From Tritrichomonas musculus (Eukaryota; Parabasalia; Tritrichomonadida; Tritrichomonadidae), in assembly GCA_039105265.1 (NCBI GenBank), contig JAPFFF010000041.1:930001-994000 (forward strand): a stretch of DNA of 64,000 nucleotides, read 5' to 3'. Positions within the stretch are counted from its first letter, which is position 1. Every line of letters starts with the position of its first letter. The position numbers were made by a program, and so were the translations under genes. Positions 1-10,430 of the stretch are shown here, one piece after another. The notes under the pieces are model-generated. The model saw only the letters and a program-made list of their open reading frames with translations, was not told the origin of the DNA and made no database searches.

Positions 1-600
1 GAATGACGAGGAGTCAATATCTTGCTAATATTTGCCGCTGCATCCTTTTTGAAGAGTGTTTATTAACATTTAAAAAATAAGTTGGTCGATCTATTGTAAA
101 CGTTCTCTTTAAAATAAAAAAAAGTTATCTATAATTCCTCATAGTAATTACATTTTATAATTTAATATTTATATATATATTTAAAAATTAATATTATATT
201 TATTAAAATTAAACAGATAAAAAAATTATTTATAGCAGGAACATTGGTATTATATTTCAATATAAATCAAATATAAAAAAGCAAATATATTTGATTTTTT
301 AAAATAATTTTTTATTATATAAAAGAATTAAGAAACATCTTTATTTGAAATACCAAAAAAATAATTTATTATATAAATTAATTGTATTCAAATGGAAATA
401 TCAAGAAAGTTTAAAATATGAATTTGAGTTTATTAACAATTCCTTATTTTCTGTTTATGACAATTCTTTTTGAATACATATTTCAAAATAAAGAGAAAAT
501 TGAATACTATTCAATCGGGAAAAGTATCTTAGCATGTAGAAATAATGGGTATTTCAAAAGAATTTATAATAATACTGTTCAATGAAATTCATAATCATAT
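1..600. other. AT-rich spacer, no gene seen
   Basis: The first 50 bases are richer in GC than what follows and could be the tail of a gene lying outside the window, but every frame closes within about 115 bases. The rest is A/T tracts without an ORF, RNA gene or clear repeat. Confidence 0.5.
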
Positions 601-654
601 CTTTAAAAGATATTTAAAAATCATATTTTTCAAAAAAATTTAAAATACTTTCTT

Positions 655-1075
655 AATGAAATTCAAAATCATAACTTTCAATGAGATTCAAAATCATATC
701 TTTCAACGAGATTCAAAATCACTTCTTTAAATGAAATTCTTATCTTAAATAGTTTTATAAAACAGCATTATATTTGGCAGTTGAAAATGAAAACATTGAA
801 ATCATCAAACTTTTATTAGATAATGATCAACTTGATGTCAATCTTGAATATATTTTAATAACATATAAATTATAAAATTCAAAATCAAATCTTTCAATTA
901 TATTTAAAAAATTATCTTTCAATTGTATTCAAAATTATATTTTTTAATGGAATTCATGATTATATCTTTTAATTGCATTCAAAATTATACCTTTCAATGA
1001 AATTCAAAATTAAATCATTCAATGAAATTAAAACCCATATTTTTCAATGAAATTCATAAATATTTTTTTCATAGA
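655..1075. repeat. Degenerate 25-bp minisatellite around an ankyrin relic
   Basis: Units of the form ATTCAAAATCATATCTTTCA recur every 25 bases at about 655-745, and in a more diverged form at about 875-1075. The two patches each lie just before an ankyrin-coding fragment. Because 25 is not a multiple of three, the satellite cannot keep one reading frame, so it is probably non-coding spacer that expanded inside or next to a dead gene. Confidence 0.6.
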
Positions 1076-1249
1076 ATTATAATACAATTTTATAAAACTG
1101 TATTACATCTTGCTACTCAAATTGGAAATGCTGAGATTGTAAAACTTTTATTAGGAATGAAAGGGATTGATATTAATATTGAAGATTCTCAAATGAAAAA
1201 ACCTATTGACTATACAAAAAATGATGCAATTAAGCAATTGTTTTGTTAA
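753..1249 (+). pseudogene. Ankyrin-repeat protein relic
   Basis: Two ankyrin-like pieces remain. The first, about 753-875, reads FYKTALYLAVENENIEIIKL and continues to a DVN turn before a stop. The second, inside 1022-1249, reads YKTVLHLATQIGNAEIVKLL, then GIDINIEDSQ and a short C-terminal tail. Both carry the ankyrin core pattern TxLHxA-x(n)-EIVKLLL-x(n)-DxN. They are separated by roughly 230 bases of AT-rich satellite with stops, so no complete protein remains. Large ankyrin families are typical of trichomonads, and this looks like the dead 3' end of one. A live gene with an intron is an alternative, but I see no splice motif. Confidence 0.6.
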
Positions 1250-2105
1250 TGATTTCCAACTTTTTAAATGATAATTAATAAGTAATAAAGAAAATTATAA
1301 AACATTTAAGTGTCTATTGAATTTTGGATGTCAAAATTCAAAAAGTTTGTATTTATACTTTTTTTTTTTTTTTTAATAGGGCTTGTACACTAAATTACCA
1401 GAAGTGTCCATCTTTCATTTGTCGCCTACAGGACAGAAAATGATAAGAAAACATTTATATATGCTTGTACTATCGCTCCAAATAACTGCTCTTAAAGACT
1501 AGTCTTTACACAAATTATAGATTAATATATTTGAAAACCCATTGTTTCACGTTTGAACTTCAACTTTGCTATTTTTCAATTGATAATCTAAATATTTTAA
1601 GAATAGTTGAAAACTCATCCTTGTGTGAAGGATGATTAATATATTTGAATAATCGATTGCCCATTTTTATTTATTTTTAATTCATTGAAAAAAATATAAA
1701 ATTTAATGGAAATTTTCCATATTTTCCATATCATTTTCATTTTATTTTAAATGATTTTTACTAATTAAATATATTTAAGATGATCAGCAAAGTGCAATTT
1801 ACAAGTTTTTTGTTGTCAACATTGAATTGATATCAACATCAATATGGTCAATGACATTGAAAGTTATTTTCCAAACAATAAGCACTTTTTCTCAACCTTG
1901 AAATGCTTCATTGATGGTCATATTTTTTGTTGACGTAAAAGGTCTCAGGGTCGTTGAGGGTTGTCAATAAATTTGAATGTTGGACATTCTTGTGGTCAAT
2001 GATGTGACTTTTTCTTCAATTTTATCTTTTCTCACAACAAATCATTTAATTTTATCTTTTAATGATATTTCAGTATTGAATTGTTCGTTAATAAAAATAG
2101 GTAAT
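1250..2105. other. Spacer without recognised features
   Basis: AT-rich DNA between the ankyrin relic and the 3' end of the first kinase gene. It holds a T17-18 run near 1358-1375 and no open frame of note. The kinase polyadenylation region should lie at its right edge. Confidence 0.5.
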
Positions 2106-5100
2106 TTATATTTCAATACCAAAACCTTCATAAAAAAGTGAATTTATTTCTTTTTGATTAGGATAAATGTTTTCTTTTTTATCATCTTTAAATTTTAGAT
2201 TAATTGTATCATACACGGGTGTTGGAGGGCCTTCAATATTGAACATGTAACTTTGTGTCTTATAAAATTCATAAAAAGTTTCATAATTTGAATTTGAAAC
2301 TGATTTTTCCATTCTGTTTGTTTTGATGATGTGATAAAGATGATAAGACAATCTGTCATCTGCATTGTTGAATTTATTGAGAATTTCTTTGATTTTTTCT
2401 AATGAAATTTCTTCACAAAAGGTTACTAATACTAAGCATAAGAATTCGGCACCTTCTTTAAAATTTTGGTTATATGAATTTAATAGCAATTCAATTGCTT
2501 TTTTGAGATAATTCTCCTTTATTTTTTCATAAAAATAGATGATTGAAAGATTATACATTGAAACAGGATCATTTTCAAGCCTAATTGCTTCATTAAAAAG
2601 TTCCATTGCATATTGAGTATTTTTTTTATTGTCAAGTCCATTGTAAAAAATAACTCCAAGGTTGTTCTTGCATTGTACGTCATTTAATGATGAACCATCT
2701 TTGTAATAACGAATGGATTCTGTGAAATTTTGCTTATTTAATATTTTGGTAGAGTAAATAAATCCCAAGCAAAAAGCAGATATTTTATGAAAAACATTGT
2801 TTTGGTTGGATGAGAGTGTAAAATAGTGAATTGATTTATTTATATCTCGAGGAACATATTCTGCTAAATAATAAATTTCACCAAGACGATATTGTGCATC
2901 TGAATTGTTTTGGTTGGATGAGAGTGTTAAATAGTGAATTGATTTATTCATATCTCGAGGAACATATTCTGCTAAATAATAAATTATACCAAGAAGATAT
3001 TGTGCATTTGAATTGTTTTGGTTGGATGAGAGTGTTAAATAGTGAATTGATTTATTCATATCTCGAGGAACATATTCTGCTAAATAATGAATTAAACCAA
3101 GAGCAAATTGTGCATTTGAATTGTTTTGGTTGAATGAGAGTGTTAAATAGTGAATTGATTTATTTATATCTCGAGGAACATATTCTGCTAAATAATAAAT
3201 TTCACCAAGACGATATTGTGCATCTGAATTGTTTTGGTTGGATGAGAGTGTTAAATAGTGAATTGATTTATTCATATCTCGAGGAACATATTTTGCTAAA
3301 TAATAAATTATACCAAGACGATATTGTGCATCTGAATTGTTTTGGTTGGATGAGAGTGTTAAATAGTGAATTGATTTATTCATATCTCGAGGAACATATT
3401 CTGCTAAATAATAAATTTCACCAAGACGATATTGTGCATTTGAATTGTTTTGGTTGGATGAGAGTGTTAAATAGTGAATTGATTTATTCATATCTCGAGG
3501 AACATATTCTGCTAAATAATAAATTTCACCAAGACGATATTGTGCATCTGAATTGTTTTGGTTGGATGAGAGTGTTAAATAGTGAATTGATTTATTCATA
3601 TCTCGAGGAACATATTTTGCTAAATAATAAATTATACCAAGACGATATTGTGCATTTGAATTGTTTTGGTTGGATGAGAGTGTTAAATAGTGAATTGATT
3701 TATTCATATCTCGAGGAACATATTCTGCTAAATAATAAATTTCACCAAGACGATATTGTGCATTTGAATTGTTTTGGTTGGATGAGAGTGTTAAATAGTG
3801 AATTGATTTATTCATATCTCGAGGAACATATTTTGCTAAATAATAAATTATACCAAGACGATATTGTGCATCTGAATTGTTTTGGTTGGATGAGAGTGTT
3901 AAATAGTGAATTGATTTATTCATATCTCGAGGAACATATTCTGCTAAATAATAAATTTCACCAAGACGATATTGTGCATCTGAATTGTTTTGGTTGGATG
4001 AGAGTGTTAAATAGTGAATTGATTTATTCATATCTCGAGGAACATATTTTGCTAAATAATAAATTTCACCAAGACGATATTGTGCATCTGAATTGTTTTG
4101 GTTGGATGAGAGTGTTAAATAGTGAATTGATTTATTCATATCTCGAGGAACATATTCTGCTAAATAATGAATTAAACCAAGAGCAAATTGTGCATTTGAA
4201 TTGTTTTGGTTGAATGAGAGTGTTAAATAGTGAATTGATTTATTTATATCTCGAGGAACATATTCTGCTAAATAATAAATTTCACCAAGACGATATTGTG
4301 CATCTGAATTGTTTTGGTTGGATGAGAGTGTTAAATAGTGAATTGATTTATTCATATCTCGAGGAACATATTTTGCTAAATAATAAATTATACCAAGACG
4401 ATATTGTGCATCTGAATTGTTTTGGTTGGATGAGAGTGTTAAATAGTGAATTGATTTATTCATATCTCGAGGAACATATTCTGCTAAATAATAAATTTCA
4501 CCAAGACGATATTGTGCATTTGAATTGTTTTGGTTGGATGAGAGTGTTAAATAGTGAATTGATTTATTCATATCTCGAGGAACATATTCTGCTAAATAAT
4601 AAATTTCACCAAGACGATATTGTGCATCTGAATTGTTTTGGTTGGATGAGAGTGTTAAATAGTGAATTGATTTATTCATATCTCGAGGAACATATTTTGC
4701 TAAATAATAAATTATACCAAGACGATATTGTGCATTTGAATTGTTTTGGTTGGATGAGAGTGTTAAATAGTGAATTGATTTATTCATATCTCGAGGAACA
4801 TATTCTGCTAAATAATAAATTTCACCAAGACGATATTGTGCATTTGAATTGTTTTGGTTGGATGAGAGTGTTAAATAGTGAATTGATTTATTCATATCTC
4901 GAGGAACATATTTTGCTAAATAATAAATTATACCAAGACGATATTGTGCATCTGAATTGTTTTGGTTGGATGAGAGTGTTAAATAGTGAATTGATTTATT
5001 CATATCTCGAGGAACATATTCTGCTAAATAATAAATTTCACCAAGACGATATTGTGCATCTGAATTGTTTTGGTTGGATGAGAGTGTTAAATAGTGAATT

Positions 5101-8100
5101 GATTTATTCATATCTCGAGGAACATATTCTGCTGAATAATAAATTTCACCAAGACGATATTGTGCATTTGAATTGTTTTGGTTGGATGAGAGTGTTAAAT
5201 AGTGAATTGATTTATTCATATCTCGAGGAACATATTCTGCTAAATAATAAATTTCACCAAGACGATATTGTGCATTTGAATTGTTTTGGTTGGATGAGAG
5301 TGTTAAATAGTGAATTGATTTATTCATATCTCGAGGAACATATTTTGCTAAATAATAAATTATACCAAGACGATATTGTGCATCTGAATTGTTTTGGTTG
5401 GATGAGAGTGCGAAATAGTGAATTGATTTATTCATATCTCGAGGAACATATTTTGCTAAATAATAAATTATACCAAGACGATATTGTGCATCTGAATTGT
5501 TTTGGTTGGATGAGAGTGCGAAATAGTGAATTGATTTATTCATATCTCGAGGAACATATTTTGCTAAATAATAAATTATACCAAGACGATATTGTGCATC
5601 TGAATTGTTTTGGTTGGATGAGAGTGTTAAATAGTGAATTGATTTATTCATATCTCGAGGAACATATTCTGCTAAATAATAAATTTCACCAAGACGATAT
5701 TGTGCATCTGAATTGTTTTGGTTGGATGAGAGTGTTAAATAGTGAATTGATTTATTCATATCTCGAGGAACATATTCTGCTAAATAATAAATTTCACCAA
5801 GACGATATTGTGCATCTGAATTGTTTTGGTTGGATGAGAGTGTTAAATAGTGAATTGATTTATTCATATCTCGAGGAACATAATCTGCTGAATAATAAAT
5901 TTCACCAAGACGATATTGTGCATTTGAATTGTTTTGGTTGGATGAGAGTGTTAAATAGTGAATTGATTTATTCATATCTCGAGGAACATATTCTGCTAAA
6001 TAATAAATTTCACCAAGACGATATTGTGCATCTGAATTGTTTTGGTTGGATGAGAGTGTTAAATAGTGAATTGATTTATTCATATCTCGAGGAACATATT
6101 TTGCTAAATAATAAATTATACCAAGACGATATTGTGCATTTGAATTGTTTTGGTTGGATGAGAGTGTTAAATAGTGAATTGATTTATTCATATCTCGAGG
6201 AACATATTCTGCTAAATAATAAATTTCACCAAGACGATATTGTGCATTTGAATTGTTTTGGTTGGATGAGAGTGTTAAATAGTGAATTGATTTATTCATA
6301 TCTCGAGGAACATATTTTGCTAAATAATAAATTATACCAAGACGATATTGTGCATCTGAATTGTTTTGGTTGGATGAGAGTGCGAAATAGTGAATTGATT
6401 TATTCATATCTCGAGGAACATATTTTGCTAAATAATAAATTATACCAAGACGATATTGTGCATCTGAATTGTTTTGGTTGGATGAGAGTGTTAAATAGTG
6501 AATTGATTTATTCATATCTCGAGGAACATATTTTGCTAAATAATAAATTTCACCAAGACGATATTGTGCATCTGAATTGTTTTGGTTGGATGAGAGTGTT
6601 AAATAGTGAATTGATTTATTCATATCTCGAGGAACATATTCTGCTAAATAATAAATTTCACCAAGACGATATTGTGCATCTGAATTGTTTTGGTTGGATG
6701 AGAGTGTTAAATAGTGAATTGATTTATTCATATCTCGAGGAACATATTCTGCTAAATAATAAATTTCACCAAGACGATATTGTGCATCTGAATTGTTTTG
6801 GTTGGATGAGAGTGTTAAATAGTGAATTGATTTATTCATATCTCGAGGAACATAATCTGCTGAATAATAAATTTCACCAAGACGATATTGTGCATCTGAA
6901 TTGTTTTGGTTGGATGAGAGTGTTAAATAGTGAATTGATTTATTCATATCTCGAGGAACATATTCTGCTAAATAATAAATTTCACCAAGAAGATATTGTG
7001 CATCTGAATTGTTTTGGTTGGATGAGAGTGTTAAATAGTGAATTGATTTATTCATATCTCGAGGAACATATTCTGCTAAATAATAAATTTCACCAAGACG
7101 ATATTGTGCATTTGAATTGTTTTGGTTGGATGAGAGTGTTAAATAGTGAATTGATTTATTCATATCTCGAGGAACATAATCTGCTGAATAATAAATTTCA
7201 CCAAGACGATATTGTGCATCTGAATTGTTTTGGTTGGATGAGAGTGTTAAATAGTGAATTGATTTATTCATATCTCGAGGAACATATTCTGCTGAATAAT
7301 AAATTTCACCAAGACGATATTGTGCATCTGAATTGTTTTGGTTGGATGAGAGTGTTAAATAGTGAATTGATTTATTTATATCTCGAGAAAAAAAGAGATA
7401 AATATCATATATTGATCTAATTTTTATATTTTTGATTATGTTAATTACTTCATATATATCTTTAAAAGATGATGATTTTGTATTTGTGCTAAGAAGTTTG
7501 CAAAATATGTAATAATTTTCATCTTTGTCAGCATTAAATAAAATAATTTGAAATGAAAAATAATAAATAAAATTATGAATAAGCTCATCAATGTCAGGGC
7601 GATTATTATGATCAATTTGTGTGCAATTTTCACATATTACCTTAATTTCTTGATATTTTTGTTGTAGTTTGTCAAATATATGTTTATTGCCTTCAATTTT
7701 TTTATCTGGACATTCTTCTAAAATTATATAATATATCAAAAATCCAATTGAATAAATGTCAGCCTTATAAGAAAAGGGTTTTCCATTAACAATTTCAGGT
7801 GCCATATATATTTGGCAAAAATCAACTGTGCCTATATAATCATTGCTTTGTTTAATCATTCGATTAAAATCAATAAGAACAGCTGTTTTGTTGTGATCAA
7901 TAATGACATTATCTGGCTTTAAATCTCTGTAAACGAAATTATTTTCATGTAAAAATTTAACAGCAAACATAATTTCCAATATAATCATTATTTTCTCAAA
8001 CAGATTAAGGTTCAACTCCTTAATTTTATTCAAAGGTAATCCTTCAATGTAATCAATAACTAGATAATTTTCTGGTTGAATTTTTCCATAAAATCTTGGT

Positions 8101-8801
8101 AAAAAAGGAAAACAGCAAATTTTACTATAATTATCATATTCTCGTTCAAGAGTTTTAACATATTTTCCCTCCTGATAACTGTTTTTTAATGCATACAATT
8201 TTTCTGTTCCAATATGAAATGCCATTTCAACAAAACCGCTTCCTCCACTTCCCAAATTTGATAATTTAATGAATTCATTCAATTTATAATGATTTATTTG
8301 TGGTTTTTTGTTAATAAATTCTTCCGCTTTTTCTATTCTGCTTATTCGTGTTTTCATTATACTTTTCTGTAATATATGAGCTACTATTAATTGAAGCATT
8401 GTGTTGAATAAATGAGTAGATTTTTTAATATTTTTTAAAAATTGGATTTTTGTATTCCGAAAACTACTTATAAAGCTTTGTATATCATTAATTGTGAATT
8501 TGGTAGCTTTTAAATTAATTGAAGAATTGGTAGCTTCAATAAGTATGTTTTTGGCATCATTAGTAAAATCATAAATATAATAATATGTTTTCTTAGGGTA
8601 AATCTCAATGAATTGCTGAAATTTAGGTTTATCGATTATTATTATTGACTTGTCTAAGCAAATGAAAAAAGATTGGCCATATTCTGCTATATCTTGATAT
8701 GTAATTATGATAAAATCATCTTCAATATCTTCTGGGAGTGATTTAGGAGAAAAAATAAACGTAAAAGAATTAGTAATTTTTTGTAAATATGATGTACTCA
8801 T
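2106..8801 (-). CDS. TKL-like protein kinase with a 43-copy Sel1 array
   Basis: A 2231-residue protein. Residues 1-180 are unassigned. A protein kinase domain follows at about 185-430: glycine loop GSGGSGF near 185, catalytic loop YRDLKPDN near 292, LIDFNRM near 311 and MAPE near 333. The usual HRD and DFG are YRD and DFN; the catalytic Asp and the metal-binding Asp are both kept, so activity is possible but unproven. From about 477 to 1995 runs an almost perfect array of 36-residue Sel1/TPR-like units (NKSIHYLTLSSNQNN, then AQYRLGEIYY, then YVPRDM). The NKSIHY core occurs 43 times at exact 108-bp spacing. Diverged Sel1-type helices and an acidic tail finish the protein. Kinase-Sel1 fusions are a large trichomonad family, probably scaffolding signalling proteins. 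The ATG sits just after an AT-rich spacer. Substrate and pathway are unknown. Confidence 0.9.
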   Translation of the reverse strand: MSTSYLQKITNSFTFIFSPKSLPEDIEDDFIIITYQDIAEYGQSFFICLDKSIIIIDKPKFQQFIEIYPKKTYYYIYDFTNDAKNILIEATNSSINLKATKFTINDIQSFISSFRNTKIQFLKNIKKSTHLFNTMLQLIVAHILQKSIMKTRISRIEKAEEFINKKPQINHYKLNEFIKLSNLGSGGSGFVEMAFHIGTEKLYALKNSYQEGKYVKTLEREYDNYSKICCFPFLPRFYGKIQPENYLVIDYIEGLPLNKIKELNLNLFEKIMIILEIMFAVKFLHENNFVYRDLKPDNVIIDHNKTAVLIDFNRMIKQSNDYIGTVDFCQIYMAPEIVNGKPFSYKADIYSIGFLIYYIILEECPDKKIEGNKHIFDKLQQKYQEIKVICENCTQIDHNNRPDIDELIHNFIYYFSFQIILFNADKDENYYIFCKLLSTNTKSSSFKDIYEVINIIKNIKIRSIYDIYLFFSRDINKSIHYLTLSSNQNNSDAQYRLGEIYYSAEYVPRDMNKSIHYLTLSSNQNNSDAQYRLGEIYYSADYVPRDMNKSIHYLTLSSNQNNSNAQYRLGEIYYLAEYVPRDMNKSIHYLTLSSNQNNSDAQYLLGEIYYLAEYVPRDMNKSIHYLTLSSNQNNSDAQYRLGEIYYSADYVPRDMNKSIHYLTLSSNQNNSDAQYRLGEIYYLAEYVPRDMNKSIHYLTLSSNQNNSDAQYRLGEIYYLAEYVPRDMNKSIHYLTLSSNQNNSDAQYRLGEIYYLAKYVPRDMNKSIHYLTLSSNQNNSDAQYRLGIIYYLAKYVPRDMNKSIHYFALSSNQNNSDAQYRLGIIYYLAKYVPRDMNKSIHYLTLSSNQNNSNAQYRLGEIYYLAEYVPRDMNKSIHYLTLSSNQNNSNAQYRLGIIYYLAKYVPRDMNKSIHYLTLSSNQNNSDAQYRLGEIYYLAEYVPRDMNKSIHYLTLSSNQNNSNAQYRLGEIYYSADYVPRDMNKSIHYLTLSSNQNNSDAQYRLGEIYYLAEYVPRDMNKSIHYLTLSSNQNNSDAQYRLGEIYYLAEYVPRDMNKSIHYLTLSSNQNNSDAQYRLGIIYYLAKYVPRDMNKSIHYFALSSNQNNSDAQYRLGIIYYLAKYVPRDMNKSIHYFALSSNQNNSDAQYRLGIIYYLAKYVPRDMNKSIHYLTLSSNQNNSNAQYRLGEIYYLAEYVPRDMNKSIHYLTLSSNQNNSNAQYRLGEIYYSAEYVPRDMNKSIHYLTLSSNQNNSDAQYRLGEIYYLAEYVPRDMNKSIHYLTLSSNQNNSDAQYRLGIIYYLAKYVPRDMNKSIHYLTLSSNQNNSNAQYRLGEIYYLAEYVPRDMNKSIHYLTLSSNQNNSNAQYRLGIIYYLAKYVPRDMNKSIHYLTLSSNQNNSDAQYRLGEIYYLAEYVPRDMNKSIHYLTLSSNQNNSNAQYRLGEIYYLAEYVPRDMNKSIHYLTLSSNQNNSDAQYRLGIIYYLAKYVPRDMNKSIHYLTLSSNQNNSDAQYRLGEIYYLAEYVPRDINKSIHYLTLSFNQNNSNAQFALGLIHYLAEYVPRDMNKSIHYLTLSSNQNNSDAQYRLGEIYYLAKYVPRDMNKSIHYLTLSSNQNNSDAQYRLGEIYYLAEYVPRDMNKSIHYLTLSSNQNNSDAQYRLGIIYYLAKYVPRDMNKSIHYLTLSSNQNNSNAQYRLGEIYYLAEYVPRDMNKSIHYLTLSSNQNNSNAQYRLGIIYYLAKYVPRDMNKSIHYLTLSSNQNNSDAQYRLGEIYYLAEYVPRDMNKSIHYLTLSSNQNNSNAQYRLGEIYYLAEYVPRDMNKSIHYLTLSSNQNNSDAQYRLGIIYYLAKYVPRDMNKSIHYLTLSSNQNNSDAQYRLGEIYYLAEYVPRDINKSIHYLTLSFNQNNSNAQFALGLIHYLAEYVPRDMNKSIHYLTLSSNQNNSNAQYLLGIIYYLAEYVPRDMNKSIHYLTLSSNQNNSDAQYRLGEIYYLAEYVPRDINKSIHYFTLSSNQNNVFHKISAFCLGFIYSTKILNKQNFTESIRYYKDGSSLNDVQCKNNLGVIFYNGLDNKKNTQYAMELFNEAIRLENDPVSMYNLSIIYFYEKIKENYLKKAIELLLNSYNQNFKEGAEFLCLVLVTFCEEISLEKIKEILNKFNNADDRLSYHLYHIIKTNRMEKSVSNSNYETFYEFYKTQSYMFNIEGPPTPVYDTINLKFKDDKKENIYPNQKEINSLFYEGFGIEI
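2831..7390 (-). repeat. 108-bp tandem array with a 1080-bp higher-order duplication
   Basis: The coding repeat has an exact 108-base period over 42 intervals (the same core starts at 2833 and 7369). A ten-unit block is present twice: about 3009-4047 matches about 4089-5127 base for base in the lines I compared, offset by 1080. The match includes the unusual unit with AQFALGLIHY. Variation between units is limited to a few codons (E/I, A/T, K/E, D/N), which points to recent unequal exchange or gene conversion. Confidence 0.9.
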
Positions 8802-9440
8802 TGATTAGATCAGTTTTTATTTTTTTGGAAAATTTTGATCATAAACAATTCAAAAAGTTTGTTGATTTAGATCATAAAGATATCTTTTTTTTTATGTTGA
8901 CAATTTTACAATAAATGTAAAATATACAATATTTTAATGGTTGGAAGTATATTTTTTCCAATTATCTGATTCCAATTGCTAATTTACATACTTTATAAAT
9001 GGGCATTTAATGAAAATCTGGTAAATCGAAAATTTATACTTTTTTCGACAGACGTTAACCATAATAATATACATTTTTCTTGATGTGAATAATAATTTTC
9101 GTTATTATTTTAAAATAAATCAATATTTTAATTAGTTTTATAAATTATATTTAAAAATGAAGAATGTTTAGCCAAAAACGATTGAGAAAAGTTGAATTTT
9201 TATATAAAAATATTTGTCGAAAAATCTGGTAAATCTACCGAAAATCTTTTTTTAAATGATTATAAATGCTTTTTTTAAATGTTTTGACAAATAATTTTAG
9301 ATTTAATGAAGGCATGAAATTATATTTGTAGAACTGATATCTTGTATGTAATTAGGGTGTAATTCAGCATATACAATTTTCAAATCATTCAGCCAATATA
9401 TTTCCTTATATTTTATTATGATATTTATCGAATGTTTTTA
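8802..9440. other. Kinase upstream region, no gene seen
   Basis: AT-rich spacer that should include the promoter of the minus-strand kinase gene. The short phrase AATCTGGTAAATC occurs twice (near 9015 and 9222). I see no conserved gene here. Confidence 0.4.
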
Positions 9441-9445
9441 CCGTA

Positions 9446-9789
9446 ATGAAGAAAAATCCAGTTGGAGTTGTAATTATTAATTCAGAAGGCGCTTTTTTTA
9501 TTTTAATTGTATAGGACGTTCCAAGAATTATAAATCATTAAAGAATTATGAAATCATTTCCGTTTTTACAGGGAAAAGGTTTTCATTTTTCATAACATCA
9601 GAAAAGAAAATTTTGATATGTGGTATTAATTCATATGCCAAATGTGAAGAACCAGCGTTTGAACCAATAATTTTAGATATTCCAAACTGTGACTCTTTCT
9701 ATGTCACTGGCAAATTTGTATCCTCACCAATTTTTATAAACTGTGAACTACCAAACAGTCCAGAAAGACCAATTAAATACAAACAATGA
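9446..9789 (+). pseudogene. Possible RCC1-like gene fragment
   Basis: A 22-codon piece starts at ATG 9446 (MKKNPVGVVIINSEGAFF). A longer open frame from 9481 to a TGA at 9787-9789 encodes about 100 residues with VFTGKRFSFFITSEKKILIC, then GINSYAKCEEP. The pattern of a hydrophobic strand, an SEKK turn and CGxNSY resembles one RCC1 blade as found in trichomonad proteins. The two pieces lie in different frames, so the locus looks dead, or is the end of a gene with a frameshift. The family call is weak. Confidence 0.3.
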
Positions 9790-10430
9790 AATTATTAAAA
9801 AATGAATTTATATTATTTTTTGTTCTTGTTTTCGAAGCAGGCTAGCTAAAAGGGCGGCCCGGGCCGGCTGAGGTAAAAAAGTGACAAATGGCACTTTTGG
9901 CCCTTGAGCAATTTACGGGCCATACATGTGGCTCGTGTGAATTTTGCTTCCTCTCAATTTTAATGCCCGCGGGCAAAAAAAAGTTTTTGCCCTTGTAAAT
10001 TTCTTTTTCTTATTTATTTCAGCTTTTTATTTTTTATATAAGAGAATTCGTTTAAATAAATAATGATATAAAATAAATAATTTTCAATGTAAATCATTCA
10101 GTTCTTGATTTTTACTTAAAAAAATGATGAATCTGTTGTAATATAATGATTATCATTACTTAGATCAAATAGTCAAAAGTTTTTTTTTTTTGATATAAAT
10201 GAAACTTAACACCAAAAAGTTATAATCTTGATAAATATATTTCAAAAATATTAGATATTAATGAAGATATTATAACATTTTTATTAATTAATTTCACTTT
10301 TTCTATGAGATCTCAGAAATATTAGCGGCAACATAAGTAATGCGTCAAAACTCTGAAATGAATAACGAATATACAACATTAATTAATCACTTATTATTAT
10401 TTAGTCATAGGATATATTATATAAAGAATA
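9790..10430. other. Spacer with a GC-rich island
   Basis: About 9838-9995 stands out as GC-rich in otherwise AT-rich DNA. It contains the palindromes GGCCCGGGCC (near 9858) and TGCCCGCGGGCA (near 9964). No ORF or RNA fold is recognised. The remainder to 10430 is AT-rich with no feature. Confidence 0.5.

Noticed and set aside
1-120. Gene end at the left window edge
   Set aside because: All frames close quickly and none shows a recognisable protein end, so nothing can be supported.
1022-1249. 75-codon frame as a complete ankyrin gene
   Set aside because: The first 25 codons are translated satellite; only one ankyrin unit and a tail are present.
2831-7420. Long plus-strand open frames (up to 1068 codons) across the Sel1 array
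   Set aside because: They are antisense to the kinase-Sel1 gene. The repeat is 108 bases, a multiple of three, so any stop-free antisense frame in one unit stays open through all units. The translation has no domain and is pure repeat.
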